The translations under genes and the position numbers were made by a program. Positions 1-13,788 of a stretch of DNA of 64,000 nucleotides are shown here, piece after piece. The stretch's first letter is position 1. Each line of letters starts with the position of its first letter. The notes beneath the pieces are model-generated. The model was not told where the DNA came from and did not search any database. It saw nothing but the letters and a program-made list of their open reading frames with translations. The DNA is from Lates calcarifer (taxonomy: Eukaryota > Chordata > Actinopteri > Centropomidae): assembly GCF_001640805.2 (NCBI RefSeq), contig NC_066847.1:19335504-19399503 (forward strand), given 5' to 3'.

Positions 1-246
1 CACTTTTTAAAATCAGTCATGCATCTTTGCAAACTTCAACCCTTGATGAGAGTGATGTGATTAAAAAGCCATATTGTGTTTGGCATAGAGTAAACCTCAA
101 TTCTAAAGGTGTAATGGTGGTGTCATATTTTTTTATATAACTGCAACAAATCCTAATTTTTAACATGCAAGACTTTCAAAAGATCCCCAAGCATAGAATA
201 CACACAAGCCAATGCAAATCACAGCAGGAAATTGATTTGTCATTTT

Positions 247-252
247 TTTATT
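247..252 (-). terminator. rpl34: rpl34 polyadenylation signal
   Basis: Minus-strand AATAAA lies 22 bases downstream of the rpl34 stop codon. No other AATAAA lies nearer the stop, so this is the likely signal, with cleavage expected near 225-235. Confidence 0.75.
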
Positions 253-273
253 GTGGCATTACAAATACACATT

Positions 274-2437
<2,164 letters not shown>

Positions 2438-2880
2438 TCAGTTAAACTTGGGACATGATGCTGGGATGCTAATTGTGCTAGCCATGCTACCGATGTATCG
2501 ACTTACTGTGTTGCTAGCACTGACTACCCCACTAATCAAAACATTGAATTCACAATTAAGCTGAATCACTGTATTATTTCAGAGTAACACTGTCTACAGT
2601 TTACTTATGTGCGAGAACATGAATTATCCACGTATCTGTAATTTGTGGCCATTCTACCAATCAGTTCAGTGTTTAGTTAGCGGCCTTTTAGGGACTAAGG
2701 AACGGCATGTTAACATGCCCCTCAGAATCCACTAAGTACTGCAATTATCACATCGTTGGAGATAAACAGTTGTTCTTAGTTTCATCTTTGCGTTGAATAT
2801 ACCATATTTGATTCTAAAACGCAGGATTGCAGTGGATTATTGGAATATAATATTTCGGAGGAAAGTAGGGGCCGCCATAC

Positions 2881-2911
2881 CTGCTGTCGCCGTAACCGGA
2901 AGAGGAAGGAG
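2881..2911 (-). other. rpl34: rpl34 non-coding exon 1 with TOP-like start
   Basis: On the minus strand a C followed by a pyrimidine run (TCCTTCCTCTTCC) starts near 2911. The exon ends at 2881 with CAG before the donor GTATGG. Ribosomal protein mRNAs begin with a C plus an oligopyrimidine tract (5' TOP) and often have a tiny first exon, which fits. The exact start base is inferred. The first intron runs to the acceptor at 2419-2418. Confidence 0.75.
2895..2902 (+). promoter_or_regulatory. ETS/GABP-type motif in the rpl34 promoter
   Basis: The sequence ACCGGAAG matches the ETS-family core. It lies at the inferred rpl34 start region, where such sites are common in ribosomal protein and other housekeeping promoters. 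It is a motif match only. Confidence 0.45.
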
Positions 2912-3019
2912 CTAGGCGGGTGTTAAAGGTTAAAGTTCCTCCATGCCGGCTGTTCAGCTGCTCCCGCCTTTTCTGCTCCCTGCTGGTGTTCTGTTGTTAC
3001 TACACACTGATGCCGAGGT

Positions 3020-5380
3020 AAGGCTGAAACGAGTTCTGTGTTATGCACCGATATGCTTGATAAATAGAAACTAATATTAAAGAAATGTCATTTACATTGC
3101 ATCATCCAGGAAGCCCATTTTATTTAGAACTTAAAAATTTCTTGCGAGGAATTCAGCAAATTAAACAAAGTCCATTTTATCTAAACAGCTAACAAACATG
3201 ACGTGAAAAATATAAAAAGTGAATGAACAACCAAATGACACTTTTGTTGAACCTCTTTTGAACACAAGTACCTTTGCATTAAAGATGGAACCTTTTGTCT
3301 GATAAATGGCTCAATGGAATCTGAAGTATCTGATTAATTGCATTTTTACTTAATGCAATTAATTTTAAGCTTTATATGCAGTTGTTTGTATAATAAATTT
3401 GACTTAGGATATGGGGTGAAAACTAGAAGAGAACAAACAGACAGAAGTATGTTTCAAAGCTAATCATTATTGTAAGCTTTCTCATTAAATACAATAAAGT
3501 TTCAGAAATTCTTCAAGTGACATTCTTGGCTGAGAGGCCATGTGTAGGAGCTCTTAATTTCAACATATGGGTGCATTTCACTGTACATTTGGACATGTCC
3601 CAGCAGGATGAAAGCAGGTGTAACTAATAATGATAACAATGCCCACCCTCCTTTTTACAAGTTCTAGGAATCTGCTGTTGTACTTGCTAGCCTACTGGCA
3701 TGGCTTACTGGCACACCTAAATTGCTGTAATTAGTTGCACCTGTGTTTCTCCTGATGAGCCAAAATGTTTGACTTAAAAAAAAAAGGCCTGATCAAAGCT
3801 TACTCTGCCTAGAACTCAACTGAATCTGACCTATTCTACAAGCAAGGAGCAAAGGAAGTGACCCTGAGCCAAAAGATGATTTTAAAGACAATATGCAAGT
3901 TGTACAGTAGATGGCAGCAGCAGTGTATATCCTACTTGGAGAGAGCTGGAAGGTTACAGGATGGCACAGTGAGTATCAATCCTGTTCTCCACCTTCAGAC
4001 CACAGTGCAAATATCAAATTATACTACACTAAACAAACCTTTAATGCAAATGCTTACCCCACTATTCTCTAACTATAAACATAATTCTTAGAACATTTTG
4101 TAAACATGCAAAGTCTATTTGAGCTTTCTGGTGTATGCACATGTGCATGCACATACCTCATTCAGCCAAGTTTCAAGTTTAAACATTAAGCTAAGATTAA
4201 GTCCCTTAAACTGACATAGTTTGACAAATGTTACATAATACTTACATAAAAGCTCGCTTAAAATTCTGTGAGGTTTTGTTTTATAAGAGAATAGGACTAG
4301 GGAGTTGTTTTATGTTTCACAAAAAAACTATGCATGGCTATGCTGAAGTACTTTTAAGTGTGGATGACATTGCAACTGCAGTTACTATTCTCCATTTTAA
4401 AAACAAAGGTAAAAAATGAGTAAATACATTAAAAAAAACACTTCATAACACAATAATTTTTGCAAGATTTTTTGTTTTTAACAATCCAACAGATCACTCC
4501 ATAAATCTACATGGAGAGCCTCAATGCCTCTGAATAATTCTTTATAAAGCTAACAGTTCATGCCATCCATGGTGACAAAACAACATCCAGGTAGTTGAAT
4601 CTGCAGCCTACACACAGAATCTCTAAAAATGAGCAAAATAGCTCAAAATGTTTCCCAATCAAAGAGGTGCTGTGTCACAGACAGACATTTGCCAAGCTCA
4701 GCCAACAGATGGTGAGCTTGGCATCCTTTTAGATGAAGCATTTGGCAAAGGCAAAGTTCAGTGACAACACAAGGCTCTGTACAGTGTGTTGGCACATTAC
4801 ACATCCGTTTTAATGGCATGAAACTAACTGTCTGGTTTTATGCTTAACTTAGTCAGAACTCCTTATGGGCCAGATTTGCTTTTCACAGTAAGAAGCTAAT
4901 TATTTTGCTCTTTTTTTGGGAGATTAATCAGTACACCAAGGAATTTTATTTCATAATCAAACTAACTAACACTTAATGATGTTCAAAATTCTATAATACG
5001 TTAATGATTGCAATCAACGTGTTTAGATTTTTGGAGTATACGTATATAGCATTTTCTGAAACAGATCATAAGATCAAACAGATCAAATCATAATCATACG
5101 TGCTATAATTTTTGCATTAGATTTCCAGAGTTCACAGCAGAAAGCACTGGCCATTTATTTGTGTCATTTTGTGACAAACTCCAATACAAATGTAACTTTT
5201 TTGATTTGAAAGTTTTATTACTGGTGACCTCTACAGGTTGAAGCCTGTTCTACATCATCTGTTAAAGGATTGATTTGATTAAGTCCAGATGTGACGTGAC
5301 CTGGGATTAACCCGTTCTTCATGAGAGGTCTCTTACAAAGGGTGCCAAGGAGATTTGCACCAACTCCAAGGGACACTGAG

Positions 5381-5421
<41 letters not shown>

Positions 5422-6860
5422 CAAATAATTAGTAACATCTGCAGGCATTCTGTTTTAATCTTGTCAAAAGTAATTATTTTAGAAGACCCCGTCTGAATGG
5501 AATGTTGAATTTAGATCTTAATCCAACAGATTATCAATAAATTCATGATGGTTAGATAATCCAAATGGACTTTCTTTACATTTTGAGGATGCCCCTGATG
5601 CCTGTGCCCCCTCCCTCTCAATCAGTCCTGACTAGTCAAAGATGAACCATATCACCTTAAGTGCACTTGATTATGCAAGCCTCTCCGATCCCCCTCTCCA
5701 CATCTCCTTGGGCCTTCTGTGTAATCTGCTGAGATTTAAACCTGCTGCTCCTGTTTAATAAATCCACTGCGATTAAAATAGGATTACAGCTCTGCTTTCG
5801 CCTTCCTAATGACATCAGAGCATGAAACATTTTTCAACTCCCCACCCCACCCACCCCACCCACCACCCAGTTGTCAGGTTTTTGCTCAAACCCACTACGT
5901 CCTCCCTCCCACTTGTCGTAACCAGACAGGCAGCGGCGATTTTTCAACTTCTTCCCCCTTTGAACTCATCCCTGCAGCTCAGCAGGTCAGCCCATCTGTG
6001 GGGCTGTTGACATAAGGATTAACTTTATAATGCAGCACACATCCTGTATCATCCTGTATCAATGCTGTCCTCCTTCACATCTGACTTCTCAATGACAGAT
6101 AACAACCAAGGAAAATATGCTGCAGCGTTTGGTTGGAATCATCTACACAAATCAACCCTCTTTAGTCTTTCAGTGTACCAATCTGATCATTTTTTTGTGG
6201 CCTTATCTCATGGATGTAAAGCCATGAAATATTAAACACCATATTCAGCTACCAAAGGTCATAAGGACACACTGCACATGTTTTCCTTCCTGCTTTTAGT
6301 CATATGAAATGAGGGATGGAGCAAGCAGATCAATATGACTCTTTTGTCCTTTTTGTCCTTCCGTAGCATTGTCCTGCAATGGTTAAATGCTGTAAGGTCA
6401 CAGAGGGCAAAGATTGATTGGATTTTTACTTCAGCTAAGCTCATGACCCCAGCAGAGAAATCTATTAAAGATAATGTATTCTATTTTAATACTCAATGTA
6501 GCTTAACAGCTTACAGCCAAATGTAAAATGTTGAGGTGAGGTATTCTGTTCTGTAGTTTGTGCAGAACTTTGAGTGTGTACTGATGATATAAAAGGCACA
6601 TGGAGGCAGTCAGGTTTTTAATTATTTCAAATGTAGCATCCTGACAATGTCTTGTGCACACACTAAAACTTACCTTGGCTAAAATACGCTTCCTCCCTAC
6701 AACTGATTAAAGTTGAGTCCCTGAATAAAAGTCTGCAGATTTGTAATTGAAATGATCTATCATGACTGCAGCTACATGAGTTCACCTATAGAAGACAGGA
6801 CACAGAGGTTATGTCTTCTATAGTTTCTTCTGGTCATTTGGAGACCTGAACTGCAGTTTA
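3020..6860. other. Intergenic, no gene recognised
   Basis: AT-rich sequence between rpl34 and slc24a2. Every open frame is short, lacks recognisable domains and looks like chance. Contents I can name are a CA microsatellite near 5383-5418 and a short fragment near 4165-4200 resembling the repeat at 6887-7285. Confidence 0.6.
5383..5418. repeat. (AC)n microsatellite
   Basis: About 18 uninterrupted AC units. The adjoining minus-strand open frame is an artefact of the Cys/Val-coding repeat. Confidence 0.95.
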
Positions 6861-6886
6861 TATTTTATTATTTAAAGTTACACATA

Positions 6887-7285
6887 GTAGGTGTTTAGCC
6901 ATGCTAGCAGCAGATCCTCTGACATTTTCTATAGTGCTACCATGAGGTTGACAGTTTTGGTTTTTACTGAAATGCATCAGCAAATATAGGATTATCATGA
7001 AATTTGGTACATATGGTCATGTTTCCCCCAGGATCAACTGTGACTACTTGGTGGTCACCTGATTTCATATAGTGTCAAGTAAAAGTTTTAGCTTGTCCAA
7101 TACTCCCATCAGCCTCGCCTGTACTTTGTACTTAGTGCTAATTAGCTCATTTTAGCATGCTTAAACATTAAGCTAAGATTATGAACATGGTAAACATCAT
7201 GCTGGCCATGTATTTAGCTTAAAGCACCACTGTGCCTAAATACAGTTTCACAGAACCTCTAGCATGGCTGTAGACACTTAGTCAT
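6887..7285. repeat. Dispersed teleost repeat (family B)
   Basis: Segments include ATGAAATTTGGTACATATGG, a TTAGCATGCT / ATTAAGCTAAGAT block, AGCACCACTGTGCCTAAATA and CTCTAGCATGGCTGTAGACA. I recognise this order from a high-copy interspersed repeat common in percomorph genomes. The class cannot be assigned by eye, and the boundaries are approximate. Confidence 0.6.
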
Positions 7286-7289
7286 TATA

Positions 7290-10200
7290 GGAGGATAATA
7301 TTTTTAGACCCACTAGCCTTTCCCCCCCAAAAAATTTCCCACCTAAATTGAGTAGAGCATTGAAATTTATTCAGTGATGACAAATGTAAATTTTCAGGTC
7401 CCTTCAAAATGATTTTGTTTTTTGGATTTATTTCATCAGATTCCAACTCAATTTCTAAAATCCTGGCTGCACTATTTATTTACATGGACCACTGGTAAAA
7501 GCAGGGTCTCACTTTCACACTGTGTGCTTATATCTAATCAGCTCCAGCACTTAGTGATCAGTCCTGCCTGTGGATTATCAATTCAATAATCTCTTTAGAG
7601 CTACTACTGCTAAAATGATTATTTCCATCTCCCCCCTCACCACCACCTTTTTTTTTTTTAGTTAAAATGGTCTCTCCAGTCTTGCTTTTGTGTTATGACT
7701 CTGAGGCAGACCATTTGTCTTTTAGAATACATTTACTCAACCATTTTAAGAGCCTCATTGATTGACTATTTACTTTCTGAGCATCCCATTGGTGCCTGTG
7801 CCCAGTTTGTTTTGCTGACCACATTTTCCTAAGGGGCAGGTGGTCTGTCCAAGCCTCTTTGTACAGACTTGTGGTAGTGGTGGGGGGGTTGCTAATATGA
7901 GGCTTTCAGAATCTAATCCACAGCAAGTCTCTTAGAAAAGTCTCTTATCTTGGGACTCTCCAATTTCACTGCTTTCCTCATCTATAGGACTAAAATGATT
8001 TTGGTGTCAGTTATTGATGAAATATTACAAATATTGCTTGTTTTATAAAGCTAATTCCTTTCATTGCTTCAGTCAATTGTCCTTCCCTCCTCACCGGAAA
8101 AACTTGCTTGGTTATCATCACCCTGTCTATCCCCCACTGCCCCTGCCCCATTGCTGACAAATCCATACAACTATGTGGGACACAAAAGCTTGGATTTAGC
8201 TGTCGGGCCAAAGCGAGGGTGGGCCGGGTGGGGGGCAGGGCCAGCATGGAAATTTCTGTTGTTTTTGTCAGAGCACAGATTTCAGACAAATCAAAACAAC
8301 TGCCACCATCACCTCTCCAAACCCCCTTCCTCCCCACCACAACCCACATGACCAGTGACCAGTCATCACTTTTATGCTGGAAATGTTGCCAGATCAGGAG
8401 CGGGCAGCGCGGTGGTGTGGAGGAGAGGCTTCCGTATGCGCCGGGGGGGAGGGCATTGTTGAAAAAGAGCTGACAGCCTGGATGGGATCTCATTTGATAG
8501 GCAAAAATATTGACAGACCTAATTTGAAGAGCTGGGGTTGCAGGCTTGGAGTGCACTTCATGAGGATGATGTGTACTGATCAGATGCATGTGCTCACGCA
8601 GCTAATCATGTCATTTCATACAAATCAGTAAGATGTTGTGACAGCCCTCATGTGCTGTACAGTTATCATTCAAATGAACTTCTTTTTTTTATTTACTATC
8701 ACATTACCCTGAGGACAGGTTTATTGCACAGGATCAAAATCCCTGCCATTAATGATGATCAATATCAAAGTCTTCTGTAATTAGACCCCTGTTGCCCTCT
8801 TAATTCCAACTTCATTTAAACTCCATTCCTCAAGTTTGTAATGCATGTTTTCTGTTTAAAAAAAATACATCAAAAAGTCAGATGTGATCTTTAAAAATCC
8901 GTCAAATTCTCGAGCCCGATATGAGATAACCCTGATGACATCACATTGACATCATCATGGTACTATTTTTCAAGGCTGACAAAGTGAAGAGTTACTGGAC
9001 TTCCCTTAATTCTCTAAAATGACAGATGGGTCAGTGGCAAAAACCCTGTCCCACAGCCCAGGCTTATCATCCCCAGCCATCTGATCGATGTAACCTACTT
9101 TTGTGTCCATTCACCGATCAAATTCTCATTATAATCAGCGTGACGATAGCCACCAGTTTGTTCTTGTGGAAAAACCTGGGACTGGTTGGTGAGGAAGCCC
9201 ACTGGCAATAGCTCAAATGTGAAAACCAGTGCATTGTGGATGTGGAGAGGCAATTAAACTCAATCATTTTGCAGCAGAATGAATAGTCCTCTGGGCTTTT
9301 GGGTGTGACCGCTTTCTACTTTTGGTCCTGGGAGAGGGAAACATGATTGACATTACACTGATAACACTTGCAGCAGTGACAAACGGCTGCTGCAATGTTA
9401 TCCAGTGTGCAATTGTCTGCATCAAAGTACATCCACTAAAGTGCTTGTTTTTGCTACTGACAGGCTCAGATTGATATTATGAGTGTCTGATGACATTATG
9501 GATAGGATTCCTACAGAGAAAGACATTTTTGTTGGAGTAAGATCCTTTGGGTTTAACCAGAAATATAGCTTAATATTGTGTGTGATGCTCAGTGGTGGAA
9601 GATCCTTTTTACATAAGAAAAAGTACTCCACAATAACACAATAAATGTCTGTGTTTGTCAATGGAGTCTTGTCAATTAAGTTTGGTAGCAAATATATTGT
9701 GATATTTCTGTTGTTTTTTTTTTTTTTGTTTTTTTTTGTTCGTTTTTATAGGATCTTATTCTTTGATAATTTTTTTGATATTAATGTCAGAGGCTTCCAG
9801 GTCTAATTCAAAGATGTATTTCATTACATATTAGAAGACATTCCAACAGGACATTTTTAATGCAAAGTATTACCAAATCAGCTAATTCAGCAGAGTGGAT
9901 AATAGTCACAAAACATCTGACTCTTGATAATCTGAGGTAATTCAAGTTAATGCTGTTGGCTTCTGTGTTTCCTGTTAGGTAACAAGAGACAGTGGAGAGG
10001 AGAGGAGAGCAGAGGAGAAGGGGCAATCAATGAGGTCAGTGAATCATGATTTATTATACAGGACCAGGCCATTAGTGTCACACATACTTTGTCACACTGT
10101 GTAGAGATTACATGTCTTTGTCTATCCCACAGGGTTTGACCTGTCAACTAATGCTAAGTTGTTTGGGGAGTTTATTTGACATCAGTGGGAACACTACAGT

Positions 10201-10310
10201 CCGGGGGGGCTGAAAGGATGACGATTGCATTAGATGACGGCATGGTGACACTGAAAATGAAACAAACCAGCACATAAAGAATATGTGACCTTTTTAAGGG
10301 GTGCTATTGC
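7290..10310. other. Intergenic, no gene recognised; unique-looking GC-richer block 8080-8470
   Basis: No splice-supported coding exon was found. The 8080-8470 block is GC-richer than its surroundings and is open in several frames on both strands, including a 192-codon minus-strand frame at 8011-8589 with no recognisable domain. Long open frames here are expected from base composition. A weak piece of the AGTGGTGGAAG-type MITE is at about 9588-9650, followed by T-rich tracts at 9712-9770. Confidence 0.5.
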
Positions 10311-10319
10311 ATTGGTACG

Positions 10320-10630
10320 TAAAAATACTGGCATCATGTCTATGTAGGAAATATGAAACAACAGTCAGCAGCTGGTTAGCCAACCTTAGCAGTGGAAGTC
10401 ATTGCACCTGTAAAAGAAATGTTCCCTCACATAAGCCAATGAAAAGCCACAAATAGCCATTTTAACAGTTAACAATTGTTTCAGATATAACATTTTGATT
10501 ATTGAATATGAGAAGTGCTAGTAGTTGGATTGTGTTACCTTTGCATAGAACCTCCTGTTTCCAGGCTGCTATGCTAAGTTGAGCTGGCTGCTGGCTACAA
10601 CTTCATACTGAACATAGGAGAAGTGTGTTA
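10320..10630. repeat. MITE-like repeat (family A), diverged copy
   Basis: It begins near GAAATATGAAACAACAGTCAGC, followed by GCTGGTTAGCC, and ends with an inverted counterpart (CCTGTTTCCAGGC, ATGCTAAGTTGAGCTGGCTGC, TTCATACTGAACATAGG). The arrangement matches the palindromic repeat seen five more times in this window. Confidence 0.6.
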
Positions 10631-11085
10631 AAAGTTGTGTTAAAAAACAACAACAACAAAAACCCTTTCACTCCAATAATACTCTATTCTACACGTGTTA
10701 AGATGTATCATTTAAAAAAAAAAACAAAAAAAAAAAAAACAGTGATGATGCACCTTGAGCTGCACATTTCAGTGCAGTGTTCTCCTTGAGAAATGGATCC
10801 ACCACTTGCATATAACCTTGAAATGACCCAAGGCGTGCACATAAACCAGCTACTGAGCTGAGGCACATCCACCTGTTCCGTCATCGGGGGGGGGGTCAGT
10901 GGAAATAGTGCCTTTGCTGTGTAACCACGGCAACTCCTCCCTCAAAATGCAACATCACCAAAGCCTGAGCAGGATGCGCTGTCTGCCGCTTACCTGGCTT
11001 TATTAATAAACCAGCCGGTTCACGTGGTTAGCCCAGCCCAGCACAATATCCTGCTACATTAGCAAGGTATTTTCGTCCGGGTGAT

Positions 11086-11123
11086 TTTTTTTTTTTTTTT
11101 TCTCTCTCTCTCTCTCTCTCTCA
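11086..11123. repeat. T-tract plus (TC)n upstream of slc24a2
   Basis: A run of T passes into about eleven TC units just upstream of or at the 5' edge of slc24a2 leader exon 1. Pyrimidine tracts like this are frequent at vertebrate promoters, but no function can be read from it. Confidence 0.85.
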
Positions 11124-11124
11124 T

Positions 11125-11339
11125 CCGAGTCGGGAGGGATGCTGCTGCTGCTGCTGTGAGGGAGAGAGGTGAGCGCAGTTGGAAAAGCAGTTTTTTTTTT
11201 CCTCCAAAGCTCCTCCTCTGTCGTCGGAGAGCGGAGACCGGTCACATTTTGCTCAATGAGAGCAAGAGGGCACCGGAGAGGATTTCCTAATTTCAACCTG
11301 CTGCTGTGCTGTGCGGCTGTTTTCTCGCCTCTGTCAAAG
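11125..11339 (+). other. slc24a2: slc24a2 leader exon 1 (5' UTR)
   Basis: A GC- and CpG-richer block ends at 11339 with a good donor, GTAAGG. It lies 1.37 kb upstream of the acceptor that precedes the start codon. A second donor-like site (GAGAG|GTGAGC) at about 11168 could give a shorter exon. The start of transcription is not identifiable. Assignment to slc24a2 is by position, strand and splice sites; it codes for no part of the main protein but contains an upstream ORF. Confidence 0.6.
11256..11339 (+). other. Upstream ORF 1 (first part, crosses intron 1)
   Basis: The ATG at 11256 opens 28 codons up to the donor at 11339. If joined to the exon at 12709 or 12712, it reads three or four more codons and stops at TGA 12721-12723. 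The predicted short peptide is basic at its N-terminus, then has a run of Leu/Cys/Ala resembling a signal sequence. It is not in a position to extend the exchanger, because the stop precedes the main start by about 160 nt. Confidence 0.5.
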
Positions 11340-12708
11340 GTAAGGCATGACACGGTCTGCAGCCTCGCCACGCATCATGCGCCTCGCCAGGGAAACTAAT
11401 GTTGGGCTGTTTTGGTCGGGGATGATGGTTAGCTGCTGTTTGTTGTGTGGTGACACCGCTGAGAAAGGGAGAAAGGGCGAAGGCAGTATTGAAGGACAGA
11501 CAGGGAAAAGAGTTGTCAGTGGAACTGACATCTCAGACGAGCCGTTCGGCTTACAGGCAGCAGTCTGCGTGCATCACTGAAAAGTCAAACAGGACGGGCT
11601 GTGTGTTTCTATCTGCTTTTACCTGAGCAGCAGCGTCATAGCGTTTACCGTTTTTCACTGACTGCAGCCAAGTGGTGTCCGTAAACCGTCGGCCTTCACA
11701 TTTCCTGACAATTTCTCAGGTTAAAAAAGAAAAGAAAAGAAAAAAAAAGCAGATACCACATTTTTTTTATGCGAGTTGTCTGTCCTACAGCTTAATGGAG
11801 AGAATATTTAGAAATGTTAAACCAGCATCAGTCGGAATTATCTGCTCTTATTACAAGTTTTTGGTGTCTGTCTGTGTTTCTTGTTATTTCAAATGATCGC
11901 TAAATAACTTGAAATTGTAAATTACTATATTTAAAACCACCGAATACATTAAATGTTATGAAGCTAATGTGAGTCTATTAAATCCATATTATGACAGCAC
12001 ATCTCACTTAAATTACATGTAAGAGAATGAGAGGATCTATCAGCAGATTTATTATGTTATAAATTCTTGATTAATTTTTCATTTTCTGTGAAGTAGAGAT
12101 TTACTTCAGTTTGCTGAGAGACTGAGACAACACAACACTTGAACCGTGGGATGATTATAAAACAGTACTCCGAACTGAACATTAAATATGCATTTTCAGC
12201 TGAGTATTCCACATTGGGAATTGCCTGTTTAATATTTGGTTAAATGGCCTATCTACATGGATCTTTTCTGGCAGTGGTCAGGAATAGATTGGTCTTGTTT
12301 CATGGCTGACTCTGACAGCAGCGCTCATGAATATTGGTTAATTTAGGTGTTGTTAATTACATTTTTTTTCTTATTCTTCATGTAAAGAAATGTTGGGAGT
12401 AATTTGTTTATCAAATGTCATGCTAATCAGTTTGCACTGTTGTGAGAAAGTAGCAAAAGCTCACATTTGAGAATCTGTATAAATTAAATATTTTACATGA
12501 TGGGTGACAATTATGAATGCTGAGTAGAGAGTCAGTTATTTTCTGTCTCACTTTTCAGTGTCAGTAGCTTATGTCAGGACCTAATAAACATTGTGTGCGC
12601 AATAGCCAAACTAGTTTCCAGTTTTATTATGTTTTGTTAGGTTTACACTCTTGAGTTTATTTCCTGACTCAATAACAATATTTTCCTCATTCTTTTGACA
12701 TTTCCCAG

Positions 12709-12885
12709 CAGAGGCTAATATGACGACATCATTTGGCAAACCAGACCCTGGAAAGCACCTACAATCTTTTCAACTCATTTGAAACTGAGGACAATACCAT
12801 GCATTGTCGCCGGTAAAACCTGCTCCCCGCTCTCCCTTCTTCCTACCTAGCCATTGAGAGTGAGGACATCACGAGCTGCATAGAG
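12709..12885 (+). other. slc24a2: slc24a2 5' UTR part of exon 2, with two more upstream ORFs
   Basis: The acceptor is a CAGCAG tandem, so the exon may start at 12709 or 12712. Upstream ORF 2 spans 12720-12782 (20 codons plus stop); its ATG overlaps the TGA of uORF 1. Upstream ORF 3 spans 12799-12816 (five codons plus TAA) and is in the main frame. Its stop closes that frame, which supports 12886 as the true start. Confidence 0.65.
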
Positions 12886-13788
12886 ATGGGTTCAGATCAA
12901 CCCTGCATGGATACACTAGAGCGACGACCCATATTGGGTCCTGCCTGTAAGCGGCAGGGCCACCGGTGTCTGCGGAAAAAGCTGAGGCCTGTGCGAATCT
13001 TAGGGTTTGTCTTCAGTCTGGTGGCCGTAAGTGCTGTCTCCTTCAGTGCCTTGACCTGGAGCTCAGGTGGTCTCAGTGAGCCAGTGCTCCCCCAGGAGAG
13101 TCTCCACCAGTCGGCCCCCCACAGGACTCTACTTTTCACCCAACACCAGAGGGACCCCAATGTCTCAGCTGACATGCCAATAGCCATGAAATCTACAGCA
13201 GATAGTAACAAGAGCCAGGGGGACTACCCACCAGACATTTTTACCCTTGAGGAGAGGCGCCAAGGAGCAGTGGCCCTCCACATGTTTGGCATGATCTACA
13301 TGTTCATTGCCTTAGCCATAGTATGTGACGAGTTCTTCGTCCCAGCGCTCACAGTCATCACAGAGAAGCTGACCATTTCGGATGACGTAGCGGGTGCCAC
13401 CTTCATGGCGGCGGGCGGCTCAGCTCCTGAGCTCTTCACCTCCATCATCGGCGTCTTCATCTCACACAGCAACGTGGGCATCGGGACCATCGTGGGCTCG
13501 GCCGTCTTCAACATTCTCTTCGTCATCGGGATGTGCGCCATCTTCTCCAAAGAGATCCTCAACTTGACATGGTGGCCGCTCTTCCGCGACGTGTCCTTCT
13601 ACATCCTGGATCTGATCATGCTCATCATCTTCTTCCTGGATAACATCATCTCCATGTGGGAAAGTATCGTACTGCTCTCAGCCTACGCCACCTACGTGGT
13701 CTTCATGAAGTTCAACAGCAAAGTTGAAGGCTTCGTCAAAGATTGCATGAACAAGAATCAAGTGGTAGAAGTAGCGGTACAGCCCAAG
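12886..13788 (+). CDS. slc24a2: slc24a2 first coding exon (residues 1-301)
   Basis: The start has G at -3 and G at +4, with an in-frame stop at 12814-12816. The exon encodes the N-terminal hydrophobic segment ([21 protein letters not shown], about 38-58), the variable extracellular part, the conserved entry motif [17 protein letters not shown] (112-128), the alpha-1 repeat (about 166-222) and hydrophobic segments at about 236-252 and 258-274. It ends AAG|GTGAGT in phase 0. GC content and CpG density rise sharply after about 13380. Confidence 0.97.

Noticed and set aside
8011..8589. 192-codon minus-strand open frame
   Set aside because: It has no recognisable domain and no splice context, and it overlaps open frames in several other phases in a GC-richer block. 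It is most likely compositional.
13296..13562. Minus-strand open frame over the alpha-1 repeat
   Set aside because: It is an antisense shadow of the GC-rich slc24a2 coding exon.
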